Of a stretch of DNA of 64,000 nt, positions 44,217-57,282 are shown piece after piece (the stretch's first letter is position 1; the number at the start of each line of letters is the position of its first letter). The position numbers and the translations under genes are program-made. The notes beneath the pieces were generated by a model. It saw only the letters and a list, made by a program, of their open reading frames with translations, did not search any database and had not been told where the DNA came from. Origin of the DNA: Turritopsis dohrnii (Eukaryota > Cnidaria > Hydrozoa > Anthoathecata > Oceaniidae); contig BQMF02000159.1 in the NCBI GenBank assembly GCA_027922465.2, forward strand, positions 434,001 to 498,000. Reading direction: 5' to 3'.

Positions 44217-47200
44217 GGAAGATACAAAGTTTTTGCTGTTAGCTGAATTTTCCTGAGTTGCTGTTTAGCTGACACATTCGATGTTGCCGACATTCTAGAA
44301 AAGACGAGGACATCAGAAGATTTTAATGGTGTATCGTTACGAAAGTATTTTTCTGTAATTTGTGTGTTTTTTTAGAGAAGTTGGTTCTTTGTTCGTGAAG
44401 TTTTTTTGACATATTTGAGTTGTTTTCTTTTGTTCTCTAGTCCAGTCCAGTCTCTAGTCAGAGCATGGGTAGTTTTGTTTATTTCTTTTTAATTGAAAAG
44501 TTTTTTTGTTTTCTTGTTTTTTTTTATTTGTTTCCGTTGTCTTCTTAATACACCTTTCCCGAGAAATGTAAACAAACGAAGGAAACACAGCGTTCAAGTC
44601 GAAAGACATCAGATCAGAAAGTTAGTAAAGAAAGGTGATAACACTGAATAAAATTATTAAAAAAACATGTATTTTAAATAAACCATGTGTTTGTGAGTGC
44701 GACAAATAATACCTAAAAAATGGTTCTAGGAAAACTCCCCCCGGATGGTTTCCCCCTGTTAAAGTAACCCCCGGAGGATTACCTCCGAACAATTGCCCCC
44801 AATATAGGTAAGAAATATTTCTTACAGAGTTACACCCCACATTAAAAAGTTGAGTGTGTAGGTAAGTTCAGTCTTCGCCGGTAGAAGTTCGAATACACAT
44901 GGTATCATTCCATTATTAATCAAAACATGAATCGAGTAGCTATATTTGGAAAAAAGTTTTGTGAATAACTTGAATGTCCCATCTGCAAACCATTCAGTAA
45001 AACGGGCTAAAAGCTGAAGTGCGTCCTGAGAAGCAAAAATGAGTCACATTCTGTAGATATCCACAGTACCACTATCATGAAGTAAAAACTATGCTCCAGT
45101 AGCTGTAACTTCTCGTCTTAAAAACTATGCTCCAGTAGCTGTTACTTCTCGTCTTAAAAACTATGCTCCAGTAGCTGTAACTTCTCGTCTTAAAGAATTT
45201 GTCAAAACGTAAACTCTTCCAAACAACATCTGACGTTCTCCTTCACAGAAAACCTCAGTAAAAATATGAAAAACAAGGGTATCTAGGTTCTGATATTTCT
45301 TTTCCAAAATCCGTCACTGCTCTGTGGATGATGCAGTGTTGCTTAACCTACATCGTATCCTCGTTTCCACATTAATTGATCACTACGTAACAAACCTTAA
45401 AGAAGTCATTCTTTGACTGAGGTGTCGCTTCAGCAAAAACGTCATAAATATTCACTTTCGAAACCACACGTTCGATGATGAGAACGCCTTTCAAAAACGA
45501 ATCAAGAGAGATGAACACCGCTATAAATTAGGTCTTAGTTTCCCGTGAAATTCACAGTAATAATGTATTCCTTCTTTGAATGGCAAGTCTTATCATGGAA
45601 ACGGTCGGAGTCTTAATCTACCGGATAACTCTAAATATCCCAGTAAATAAAAACTCGCAGGTTTTAATTCACTGGGTTAGTATGACTAAAAGGTCTTAAT
45701 TTCACGGATCTTCATTTTTCACAACACCGGCTTTCAAGGTGAGTGCGAAAGCAAAGTGGATTGACCCTCACTGTTTTGTAGCGGCTGTCACTTTGGCGCG
45801 GTCCCAGTGCTGAACTTGAACATGCTCCTCCGATGGCGAACACACACAAATTTGTTTGTTTATGTTTCCGATTCCATATTGAAAGGCTGCGCACAAAGAT
45901 AAACAGAGATTTAACCCAATTATTCTACTTAAGAATTTTCAGCTTACCGTGTTCAACACCGTGTTCTTCTCGTCATGCGTGGGAGAAATCGTAAAAAGTA
46001 TCATTTACAATGAAGAAACTGCAACATATCGCCAAGAGTTCGAATGTAAAAGAGGTAGTTTAAGTCCCGAAAAATTCTCAAAATCCCATGTTCTTTTTGA
46101 AAGCTTAAATGTTTTCCCATGTTATTCTTTCCCCGGGAATATATTTTTATGTATCAATAATGTGGTTAGTACCTTTACGTGAAGCCGCTGTGACCCTTGT
46201 GCTGTTCCCAGTCATTCGATAGTCCATTCTGATGCGCTTTAAAAGCAGCATATAGGGCTATTATGAACTATCGACTGACTGAGAAGTGGCCTCAAATACG
46301 TAAACTTATCAAATAGTCAACTACTTTTTGCAAGTCTATGGCCGGAAGAACCAACCATTGCACCCATGGTCTAAAATCACCAGGTGAATTACTATTACAA
46401 CTGTTGAGGCAATTTCGCTAGCAATTTGAAATTGTTGAAAAGAATGCTATTGACGCCATCCTTCTCACAATGAACAAAAGACCTTGTTTTGATTATTCAG
46501 TCGCAAAACGAGACTTTCAAATAGTACAACAAGTTCCAACTTCCACACATTCCAAAACAAGTTCCATAATGTCCTTATAAGGCATATTTTTGACAGTTTA
46601 AAATCATGCGAACGATATAGTCCAATTAAATATCACATGGAACAATCTATATGGTTTGACGTCCGTACGAAATGGAAAAGTTATTTTGAGAGCCTATGAA
46701 TGATTAAAAACTAATTTAGAAAGTCAATTGAAGTGATTAATCAGCCCAAAAATGATCATCGAATTTACCATAAAACGAAAATCAATTTTCTGCTTTTCGT
46801 GGAAATCGTTTAACGCATTCTTACTTTGTCATTACAGGAATGAATCATTTGCACAAATTCAACAGGCTTGATTAGAACAACGACGTACAGTTCTTTATCA
46901 TAAAACCTACTGCATCATTTCAGATGTTTTTTGATATACTATAAAAGTTTAACTTCAGATTGCTACCATTACCTTTGAACACAAAAGAAGAGAAGTTTCT
47001 TTGATTGAATTGAATTGTTGTTTTTTGGATTTCTGCGAAAGCAAGAAATACATTACAACCGGCTCTGTTCTTTTTCTTCTTCTTACTGTCCAAACCTAGC
47101 GGTTTTTTGTATATTTCGTGCGTACGTTTACATGAAACTAAAACGCCGTGCAATGCATGTCATGTCTCCCAGCGAAGAAACCCTTTTAGATTTACAAAAG

Positions 47201-49796
47201 TTTCTTTGAACAATATTAAATGGATTTTAAAAGAAGAAATACATATTTTAAGATGAAAAAAGAAAATCTGTAGAAGAAACTTCGAATTATCTTGAATTGT
47301 GATCATTCTGAAGTTCTCAACGTTTTGTAAACAGAAGAGTGAAAAAGGTATACATTTTTTTGTTTTTAAGTGAAAACACAAACATCTTCGTTTGTTTTGG
47401 TATATGGGTTGTTACTCTTTTTAAGCTTTGGATACTGAAGCTCAGCTCTTCAGCTCCAACATCAAAAATGTGTGTCTACTCTGCACCATTTATATACTTT
47501 TAATGTTTGATGTTAATACTTTAATGTTTTAATGTTTGATCAATTTTTAAGTTATACTGTCAATGCCCCTTATTACAAATGGCTTTCCTAATCACAATAG
47601 CAAATTAAAACTTCTTCCAAAAGTCTGTAAATTCAAAACACTGCACATAATGTAACAATACAAAACTGTCCTTTCAGTATATATATAAGAATATACTTTT
47701 AATGATCAAAATTTTTGTTTACTTTTTTTGTTTGCAATCTTGAGAATTTTGTTCGTAATTAAGAAGATTGGCCGTAGTGTTTAAAATGATTTACATTTAC
47801 ATATATGATTTACATACGTAATCACTGTGATATCTGAAAGGATCAATATAAGCTTAATATCATTTCTTACCCCCAAAATAAAGGATGTTTTATGTCAGTG
47901 AGATGTAACTAAGTTTATCGGTGGTGTATACATACAATATTGTTTCATATAGTGTCAATTGCACTTTTGCAATGTCCTGAGGTGCAAACGAAATCAGAAA
48001 TGCAATGTTATGTTTTAAAAATCATTCAACAGATTTTTGGAATTTCTTAAAGAATTTTTATGAACAGGATATGAATGTTAACTTTAGATCAATAACATTT
48101 GTAAATGCATGCCATATTGCTAATCAAACTAAAACAAAAATTTCTGATTTCGGTTATATGTTGATTTTGGTCTATGTGATGTGATTTGCATGACCAAAAT
48201 TTGCGTGCTTTTTTGTGCTTGTAATTTTGGAAGTCTACTAGGAAAATTAACACCAAGTATACGTATATCAAATTCAGAACTTTGAGAGTTTATGAGTCAA
48301 TACATCCTTAATATTATATCGTACTAACAAAATAAAGAATATTTTATTTCATTCAGATGTAATCCAGTTTATTGGCTGTGTAAGTCTCACATAGTGCCAA
48401 TTATCTTTCAATAAATTTCCTGGGGAGTACATTGGAAATGTAATGTTTTATTTTGGAAATCATATAACCTTTTTCAAATTTCAAGTATGTCATATGGTCT
48501 TTTGTTTTTCATACTTCAGCATATTTTGCAGAAATCCTTTTGCCTGTTAAGGCATCTTGTTTATATTTCTATAAAGGTATGATAAGTTTTGTTGTTGTTA
48601 TTGTTGTAGATGTAGATGCGAACTCCGCAAGAAAGCCAGTTTACCTTCGTTTTTATTATTAATTTTTTAATTTTTCATCTGACATAGCTATGATTACGAT
48701 TGAAAGATTTTTCCATCTTCACCTCCAGAGCATCTAACCTTTTCGATATCCAGCATGGCGGCAAACAAAACTCTCGGTCAATTCAGACTTCAGACCTAAT
48801 TTAATTCAATTTGTGTGGTATACGTCTAAATCCTGATGACTCAAAAAAATTGGAGAGAATTGAGGCGACATTTCCACATACTAAAATATGATTGGTTGAT
48901 TTTCTTTTTCTTCTTGTCTGTTCGGAATAAACAGAAAAAGTTAATCTCTTTTCAACTTTTCCTGATCGTTCCATGGACAGTAACGGAAATAAACCAAAGA
49001 ATAGTAAACGAAAGAACCAATAAGGCTCTTTCCCTGATATTCGTCGGTTTCCCTGATATTCCGTCAGCGAAAGATTTATGGAAATTTCGTAACCTGAATC
49101 TCTGAGAAGGGATCATTACAAGGTTTATGAAAATGTGTGCAAGTGAATAAATTTTATCCAGAGATCAATGTTTTTCAAAAACTGAAATTGTAACGACATT
49201 TATTTCAATGATTTTTCGCAGATGGCAATAAATTTCATATCAGTACAGAGGCCATTTCGTCAGCTTTCTCAACATGTATGTTTTTTTAGAAAAATGGAAA
49301 GTATTAGAAAATTGAAAGTTTGGAAGTTTGGAAAAACTCTTCACGATCAACTAAGGCAAAAGTTAATATAGCTTAATCCTGTTTTAAACGTAAACAATCC
49401 TGAATGCTTTTTATGTAGTATTTAATTAAGGCAATTGCTTACGTATAATTTGTTCAAATTTGCAAAACAGTGGCTTTTTTAAATCGAAACTAACAAAATA
49501 GCATCTATACTTGCTATAACATTTATCGCCAGTTGACAAAAATTCATGAAATAAATGTGCATGCAATCCTTGGTTCTATTATTTGAAACAAGTGTCTTGC
49601 TTACTGGCTGGAAAATGAGATAAATTATATCATTCATAAGTTAAAACCACCAGCACTTTGGATGGCCTTAACAGACATGCACCAGAACTTTCTTTGCCGC
49701 TATCCAGAATAGGAAACAAGTAAAAAAGTCTTTGGGACAAAGCTGGTTTTTACAAATTCGATACAAAAACTATGAACCGTTTTTTTTAAATTTTAG
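44217..49796. other. Long stretch without a supported gene
   Basis: After the primer-binding site no gag reading frame can be followed. Contents I can name: a G/C-run repeat at about 44728-44815 (CCCCCGGATGG, ACAATTGCCCCC), a 36-base triple tandem repeat (45084-45191) and an isolated MITE end near 44552. Upstream non-coding or first exons of the STRA6-like gene should lie in the right half but I could not place them. Confidence 0.4.
45084..45191 (+). repeat. 36-bp tandem repeat, three units
   Basis: AAAAACTATGCTCCAGTAGC units start at 45084, 45120 and 45156 with one base difference between them. Confidence 0.95.
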
Positions 49797-51392
49797 ATGT
49801 GTGTTCCATGGTTTCATGAAGTGAAATTCTTCGGGTATTTGGTTCTCTTCCCTGCTCTGTTGGTTATTTACACGCTTCAACTGCTCCAATATAACAATGA
49901 TTGTGTTTTTAAACTTCTTCTTCCATTCAAATTTCTTGAGAACAACGACAGAAATAGAGTGGCTATAACACTGGCATTTGGAAGTGTGTCTGGCATGATT
50001 ATGAGAGCGATGTTTGCAACACATAATATGGATATTTCGTGGATTTTAAAACCATTAGTTTGCATGGCTGCATTATTAATGCTTGCCTTTGCATTGTATC
50101 CAACTCTTATTTGCATACACTACTCATATTCCTGTTTATCAAGTCTCCTTGGAACAGGGTATTTGATGTTTTACTTAATCTACCTTGTACTGTCCCTCAT
50201 CAAAAATTATTGCCAAGCACATCTACTACATAAAATACCAGAATGTTGCTGTACCGTTATATTGATTGGAATGTTCTTGAAGCGCCTTATCTACAGGCAA
50301 AAACCACAGAGTGACCTCTTGTTGTCACACCAGCAGAAGTATGTGAGACGGCTGTGCAACCCAGCACATTATGAAGAAAGATCCAGAAGCCTTTTTCGTC
50401 GGTATGTATGGAAGAACGACCCTTGCTTCCAGTATCCGACCGTCGTGTTGATACCCATCACTACCATCCTTATGTTTTTGCTTAAGATCATTATTATTGC
50501 AATTCCTGCGCTAAAGTTTCTACCACCAACTTTGATTGCGATCTTCAAGATAGCGATGGCCATTACAGTTATTATTTTCGTCATGCAGTTTTATTTCTTT
50601 CTGAAATCATTCAAGAAAGATTTGCAAGCCGTCTTGAAATCCAGTCATGTAAACACTGTTAATCCATATAAAATGTCAAAAAGTGATCTTTTACGGAATT
50701 ATGCCTTGTTTCCTGGTTATCTAATAGCTTTCACCTGTTTTGGAATTTGCTTCGTTTTTGCGATCATCTTTGGGGTTATTGCAGGTTTATACACCGTATT
50801 TAACTTCGATTTAAGTCGTGAATGGATGTTGATAAATTTTGGGAAAATAGTGTATCAATTTACAGTCAGTGGCTTACTGGTCATGGCAGCACAGTGGCTT
50901 ATAGCTCGGTTTGTTTTTGCATCGAAACAGAATGACACCATGTCTGTCAATCATCCCAATCTGTACCATTGGAGTCTGTATTTCACCGTGTTTTTGAACT
51001 TGTCCATTGGATTTGTGGCTTTTCTTTGGACCAGTATCTTCAATTTTTTCACGAATATATTTTTTGCACAAAGGTTTGATCGTTTCGTAATGAATCCAAA
51101 GTATTTTAGAAGAATTTATTTCGGACACCAAACGTACCAGGCTGCCGTGATACTGGAGGCAAAATTTAAAAATCCCACAATGCGATGCTTTTGTCAAATT
51201 TTATTTGAAGCCTGTGACCAGAGCAAATATTCAGTTCCCGAAATGAAATTTCCGAATCGCATACCGAAAAACCGATGGTTCCTCGCCATAACATTGATGC
51301 GAAACCCGTCGTTGGCTATGTACCGAAAACGAAGCATAGACGAATATTTGAACATTGGAAAGTGCACACCACTGGAAGTGACTTGTAAATGA
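49797..51392 (+). CDS. STRA6-like multi-pass membrane receptor (retinol transport type), main exon
   Basis: A 531-codon open exon. STRA6 proteins bind retinol-binding protein and let retinol cross the plasma membrane. Evidence: about nine hydrophobic segments, the first at residues ~11-31; KYVRRLC before a cytoplasmic loop, matching the YLRNLLC region of human STRA6; GHQTYQAAVILEAKFKNP, matching GYYTYRNFLKIEVSQSHP; and RWFLAITLMRNPSLAMYRK, matching RWGLAYTLLHNPTLQVFRK near the C-terminus. The human protein is 667 aa. A TTTTAG acceptor lies directly before the first ATG, so either an upstream exon supplies the extracellular N-terminus or this ATG is the start after a non-coding exon. AATAAA at 51479 ends the transcript soon after the stop. 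Ligand in this animal is unknown. Confidence 0.82.
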   Translation: MCVPWFHEVKFFGYLVLFPALLVIYTLQLLQYNNDCVFKLLLPFKFLENNDRNRVAITLAFGSVSGMIMRAMFATHNMDISWILKPLVCMAALLMLAFALYPTLICIHYSYSCLSSLLGTGYLMFYLIYLVLSLIKNYCQAHLLHKIPECCCTVILIGMFLKRLIYRQKPQSDLLLSHQQKYVRRLCNPAHYEERSRSLFRRYVWKNDPCFQYPTVVLIPITTILMFLLKIIIIAIPALKFLPPTLIAIFKIAMAITVIIFVMQFYFFLKSFKKDLQAVLKSSHVNTVNPYKMSKSDLLRNYALFPGYLIAFTCFGICFVFAIIFGVIAGLYTVFNFDLSREWMLINFGKIVYQFTVSGLLVMAAQWLIARFVFASKQNDTMSVNHPNLYHWSLYFTVFLNLSIGFVAFLWTSIFNFFTNIFFAQRFDRFVMNPKYFRRIYFGHQTYQAAVILEAKFKNPTMRCFCQILFEACDQSKYSVPEMKFPNRIPKNRWFLAITLMRNPSLAMYRKRSIDEYLNIGKCTPLEVTCK

Positions 51393-51478
51393 ATAAACAG
51401 GATGGACTGATCAAGTATTTTTGGTATAATTGTTGATAAAAATTGTAATTTTTGTTTCATTTTTTTCTAATTTTAAGT

Positions 51479-51484
51479 AATAAA
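51479..51484 (+). promoter_or_regulatory. Poly(A) signal of the STRA6-like gene
   Basis: AATAAA about 87 bases after the stop codon at 51390-51392. Confidence 0.75.
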
Positions 51485-52689
51485 ATCAACCTTCTTTCTG
51501 AATCTTTGATTAGTGATGAATTATCAAGATCTGCCCACTTTCTACGTACACGTTTTTTTTACAAGCAACACTAGTAACTTTTCTAAAAAACTTAAGCAAC
51601 AGTACTACCAGAATCTTAGATAAATTAGCAACATGATGCAATTTTGTTACATTATGTTGTTACACTAGGTTGTAGGAATAGGTTGTGCGCTCTATGTAAT
51701 GATTTGAATGTTCTAGACTTTATACTTTTATTAAACAACTAAAACGTACAAAAAGGTTTTCAAGACATGTATGTATTATTGATTAATGCTTAGCAACAAA
51801 ATAAGCAACATTACTACTAAAAATGATCATTTTTTAAGCAACATTACTACTAATGCCTGACCTTGGCTGCTTATAAAAAAAATATGTATTGACTGATATG
51901 TATTCAGTTCATATATTTTCATTTCTTTACTGGTAAGGCCTAGTTGTTCAGACCTGGCGATTACGACAATTAAATTTCAGTGTATTATGACCATAGTAAT
52001 CTTCTAATGTGAATACTTATGTAATCGTCAAAATGGTCGTAAACGCTTGGGTTAGCTCATTTCGTCATTGACACGGTGTTTGAACAAAAACACAGGAACT
52101 CATGTCAAGAATATGAAAGAAAGAAATCACAAAAATGTTTTAATGCGGGAACATTATAGAACACCACTGAGATACGAAAACGACATAGCATATGAAGGCG
52201 CATGGGTAAATTAGTCTCATTTCCAGAATCATCGGAAATACATTTCCCATGCTCATTCTTCATATAAGCCCGCTTCAGCATAACCTGTTATTTTGACTTA
52301 AAACTCCGGTTGTAGGGCGTCACCCAACCTCGAATCCGGGATTTAATATCTTTCTGATAAACAGACAGGAAGATAGCATGGGTTCGAGCTTAGAGCACTA
52401 CCGAGCAAAAGATACTTATGCCAAGCAATCGAAAGACAAGCGTATAAGCCTGAAATCAAACGGTCTAAAATTTTTAATCTAAATATCTTTTATATTTTAA
52501 GGATTTTGTGGCTAGGGGACAATATTCCGGGAAGGCATTCTCCTACCTATATGAGTGGCAATTGTCCGGGAGCCAATTTACTAGGGGGCAATCATCCGAG
52601 GGGATTGTCCAGGATGGGAGGGTCCTGTCACCTTTAAAAATGTACAGATCAGCAATATTCTAGTTCATCCAGATTAAAACCCCTCAAAG
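51485..52689. other. Non-coding stretch with repeat fragments
   Basis: Contains a diverged MITE (about 51944-52045: GACCTGGCGATTACGACAAT) and a repeat with ACAATATTCCGGG, GGCAATTGTCCGGGAGCC and GGGGGCAATCATCCGAGGGG at about 52540-52615, which resembles the block at 44728-44815 in inverse orientation. Confidence 0.5.
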
Positions 52690-52920
52690 TTGACTGAAGT
52701 GGAAAGGGTAACAAATGTTGCATTCCAGAATGCAACAGCAGATTTTACAACAGAGATATGGAGAAAAACAGGAACTAGCTTTTTTAAATTTCCAAAGGAT
52801 GGTAAAATGAGAAACTTGTGGAAACGTAGGATTAACATCTATAGAAGAAAAGGTGCGCTGGGGATAATTTCGAAATTAAAGCAAAAATTTCTGTTTGCGA
52901 GTTTCACTTTAAAACTAAAT
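52690..52920 (+). pseudogene. THAP-domain-like remnant
   Basis: The open frame contains SFFKFPKDGKMRNLWKRRIN, which resembles the FxFPKDxxxRxxWxxxI core of THAP zinc fingers. The N-terminal CxxxC and the later C/H ligands are not visible, so it would not bind zinc. It precedes the BEL/Pao element. It could be a decayed host THAP gene or a P-element-type transposase fragment. Confidence 0.35.
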
Positions 52921-53171
52921 ATATTAGTAACAGTTAGAGCAGGTATAAAAAATTTGAATTCTGAAGCTGTACCTGTATATTTTCTGTTTTCCACATTTTA
53001 TGCGATGGTTTTTAATTTCATAGTAAACAAAGGATAGATGTTAGATATTTAATCTTACTAAAGATCTTTAACCCACTCCACTTCATCCATAAAGTCTATG
53101 TTTGCTTCGAAAATAAAATGTTGTAGTTCTTTTGGTAGCACTGACAAATTTAAATGTTAGTATTTAAAGTT

Positions 53172-54320
53172 ATGGCGGCAACCGATAAGCAAATCAACAA
53201 GCAAAAGGGTTTGTCCACGCAATTTAATAAACTTTTATCCAAGGCGAGCGATTGTCTACACTGCGAAAGCGTAACTGAAGCAAAGTTGCTAAGTTTCAAA
53301 AGCAGTTTGCGAAGAAAGAGTGAGGAATTGAAAGCGCTCGATGAAGATATTCAAAATGATATAGACGAAGAATATGTAGAGAAGGATGTAGAAGAAAGTC
53401 TCGGGTTTGTGGAGCCCTTATACGGCGACGATTACAGTAAGGTTGGGTGAGCTGAGGTCGTATCAGAGTGCACACGAGATATCGAGTGAAACAGATTCTT
53501 CGAATGCAAATTCAATTAAAATTCAAACTCCCTAAGTTAGAGATTTCCACTAAACCTTTGGAGTGGCAAGGTTTTTGAGATTAGTTTAATCTTTCTGTGA
53601 ATTGTAATGATCGCGTCCGTGATGTAGATAAGTTTAACTAAAAAAAGAAGATCAAAAAAGAAGGTGAAAATTATATTTGAAAATGTAAGAAAAAAGTTAA
53701 TTTCATCAACATATCGAAAAGAAGGATTTTGCAAGATACTTTAAGCGACTTAATGCTAAAGTTGAGATGTCATCAACAGCAAGGTAATTTTGTAATAAGT
53801 TCCAAGATAAAACAGCTTGGTAACAAAGTGAGTTGTTGCCAAAAGAGTTTTCACCTTTGGTAGTTTAAGTAATCCAGGTTTAGCGCGACTTAGATGACCA
53901 CGATTATGTTGATTTAATCGCTGCAAATTAAATGTAGTGGAGAGATATTACCAGAAGGTGATTGGTTGTAAAAGAACTTAAATAAGAATAAGAATAAATG
54001 AAATCAAAAAAAAATCATCAACAAGCAGTCATTATTGATGAGGCTTGGCAATCCTCAGGTGCTAATTTCGGCACACATGGACAAACTCGTTAAGATTTAA
54101 AGAGTGAAAAGTATTGAAAATGTTGAGGGTTTGAGAAAGTTGTATAATGATGTTGAGACTTGTTTGAGAAATCTTGCTTCATTGGATGTAGAAACGAAGA
54201 CATACGAATGTTTTTTTATCTCGCTTTTGAAGGATAAAAGAGGAGATGTTCGTCTATTTCTAGAGGTTTTGGTGGCGATACTTAGAATTTGGAGAGATTT
54301 ACGAAGCTTTTAGATTTGGA
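53172..54320 (+). pseudogene. gag remnant of the BEL/Pao element
   Basis: The first 93 codons are open and acidic towards the end (EEYVEKDVEESLGF), then the frame stops. A later open piece carries the LRKLYNDVE motif common in Pao gag-pol (DUF1759-like). The stretch between is full of stops. Confidence 0.75.
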
Positions 54321-55846
54321 GTTGACGGCTAAGGAAAATTGTTTGTCTTTTTCGAACAGTCGTGAAGGAGAGGTGAGAGAACAGAGGAAACAAACGGTGA
54401 CATCAGCTTGTAGTTTGCATGTGGGAGGTGAGTCAGCGAGATCTAAGTGTGTTTATTGTTAAAGAAATTATTCTTCCTCTCGTTGTGATCGTATTAATAT
54501 CAACGTTGGTAAGGCCATTCTTGGGAGGTCTAAAAAATGTTTTGTTTGTTCGGGTGGAGGTAGTGTAAAGGTCTTCTTTTGTTTGTCATAAGTGTGGCAA
54601 TAAACATCACATCTCTATTTGTCCAAAGCCTTCAGGTGCTGAAGAAAGTGTGAAAAGTGAAACTGAAAAAATTTCATCTTCTTCTCTTGTCATGCTGGCA
54701 CAAAAAATGGAATTCTATTGTAGACTGTTCTTTCCAAGATTTCCTCTTGTCTGAGTGGATCTCTCTTCAATGCTCGACGCTGGCAATAGTGGTTCTCAAA
54801 GGTCTTATATTTCTGAGAAATTTCGTCAGAAACTTGATCTTAAGACCATTTGTCAGGAGAGGATCCTCGTTTAACCCTTTGGAAAATCTGAGAAAGTTGC
54901 CCAAACCCTTGATATTGTTCATGTTTTTGTAAAAGTTGTTTTTGAAAAATGTTTTTGTCTTGAAGTAATTTTTTTTCCACTTCTGTGATCCTTTGAATAA
55001 TCAGAACATCTCTTCCGCCCTTGACAGCTATCCTTCATTGCGATCTTTGAAACTTGCAGATTCTAACAATTCTTGTTGTGATTTGAATGTTGACATTTTT
55101 GTAGGAGTTGATTATTACCATAATTTGCTGGAAAAGTTTTTAGAACGCGTGGGAGGGCCCATGGCGAACGAAACTCGTTTTGGTTGGGTTCTTTGTGAAA
55201 AGAAAGATTCTTCAACTTCGGCTAATGTAGCCCATGTGATGAGATGTGACGTCGAGCGTTGTAGTATCCTTGTAATCGATGACTTGACAGAAGATTTAGA
55301 AAAGTTTTGGAAGATCAAAAGTATTCAGGCATCTGAAGACTGTGTGATACATCAGTTTGAAAAGAATATCTGCTTTAGTGGCAAGAGATATTTGACGAAG
55401 CTGCCTTTTCGACCTGATCATCTTCCTCTCATAGATAAGATAGATGTGACTTTGAGCGAACTTGTGGGACAAATTTGGTTAATTTGAAAAAAGACTTCTA
55501 TTGGTGAATTGAAGTGTTAATCCTGCTGATATTCCTGCAAGGGTTTTGCGAATTGAGTGATTTCGAGAGGTTATTTGCAGAAGAAAGTAGTTTGGATGAT
55601 TTTTTTTATGTCGCCTGGATGATACAGATGTCCTCGTCGAATCAAAAATGTATGTCATTCTTTCCACAGTAACAGCAACTGCTACGACCGAAGAAGTTCC
55701 AGATATTGCTAAAATTATTGACTGCCATCAATTTGGTTCGTTCAGCAAGCTAATTGGTACGACAGCCTTCGTTTTACGTTTCATTAAGACCTTGAAGTCA
55801 CGGGTTCAGTCGGATCGTTCCAACATAAAACGTTCAGGGCGGGAAG

Positions 55847-57235
55847 ATGTTGACAAAGTTTACAAAGCCGTCAGTGCTGAGGAGAGAGAAGATGCCGTTC
55901 GAATGTGGGTCAAGTCGGAGCAAAAGTCATCTGCGTGACTTACCTCGATTTGACAAACTCCGAAAATCATTGAAGCTGCTCAAAAATAGAGATGGAGTTC
56001 TACGTTTGCAAGGAAGATTTGGATGTTTGGATTTGAATTTTGATGTTAAGTTTCCCGTACTACTTCGTGATAAAGACAGTTACTTTACTTGTCTGCTTAT
56101 TCGTTATTGTCATGAAATGGTTTTATACACTGGTATCAAGGCAACTTTAAATTGTTTGAAGAACAAATTGTGGATTGTTATAGCTAGACAATCAATCAAA
56201 TCAATTTTGCGAAGATGTGTTGTTTTTAAAAGCTATCAAGCGCGAACATTATCTCCCTCAGAGACTCCACATCTCCCTTCTTTTCCCTTTAATGTTAACT
56301 TTTCATTTTATTACGTAGGTTTAGATTATGCCGGACCCTTGTATGTCCAAGGCACCGCGAAATTCGTAGCTAAAAAGGTCTATATTTTACTTTTTACGGG
56401 TGCAATCAGTAGAGCCATTCATCTAGAATTGGTACCAAACATGAAGTCACTAGCATTTATGCGAACATTTGAAAGGTTCACGTCAAGGAAATGTTCCTAA
56501 ATCACTCATTTACGAAAATTTTCGAACTTTCGAGCCGAGAGAAGCAAAATCCTATTTTTCTAAACTTGGAGTTCAAAAGAAGTTTGTTTTACTCGATTCA
56601 CCTTGGTGGGGAGGCTTTTATGAAAAATTGAGTTCGTACAGTGAAGCTTTCGCTGAAAAAGTCTCTTGGAAGTTTATGAACAACTCAAAACTGTTCTTTA
56701 ACGTACGTTTCGTCTGACGATCTTGAAGAAGCATTGACACCCTTTCATCTACTTTTTGGTCTTACTGTTTCGCAACCACGCGGAGATTCTTTGGAAGACA
56801 CTCCAATCAATTCCAGCAATGAAGAAGCCAATTCGAAAGCATTGGAAATCTTTTACGTTATATTATTTGAACGAACTTCGACAGCATCATTTGTATGTCA
56901 AAAAGTCATCATCATCTTCATACAAAGTACCATCAGTTGAAGACATTGTCATCATTCGCGATGATGTTCCGCTTCTAAGGCAACGATGGAAGCTTGGAAA
57001 CATCGTTGAACTGGTTCGGGGTAAAGATGGTTTTGTTGGTGGTGTCAAACTGAAGACAGATGCCAATGAGTCGTTTCGTCCTCTTCAAAAGATAATTCAA
57101 TTGGAACTCGCAGATTCCGTTGAATCAGATCCTGCTCCGTCGTTCCTATTAACATCCAAGAAGATCAAATTCCAAGGCCACACGAAATTAATGAGAAAAG
57201 ACCAAAACGGCACGCGGCACGCGAGGGGCAATTGA
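55847..57235 (+). pseudogene. Integrase region of the BEL/Pao element, frame-broken
   Basis: Three overlapping open pieces (55847-56500, 56469-56717, 56756-57235) in shifting frames. The first holds the H-containing zinc region (YCHEMVLYTGIKATLNCLKN) and the core start GLDYAGP with its first Asp. In the second, the expected second catalytic Asp (S/DN motif) reads as Glu (YENFRTF), while the PWWGGFYE Glu is kept. One Cys of the C..C pair appears lost (CVVFKSYQ). The third piece is the C-terminal WKLGNIVELVRGKDG domain. Confidence 0.85.
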
Positions 57236-57282
57236 GAAGGAGATTGATTAATAAGTATAGTTGACTTTGTCAACGGGGGGAG

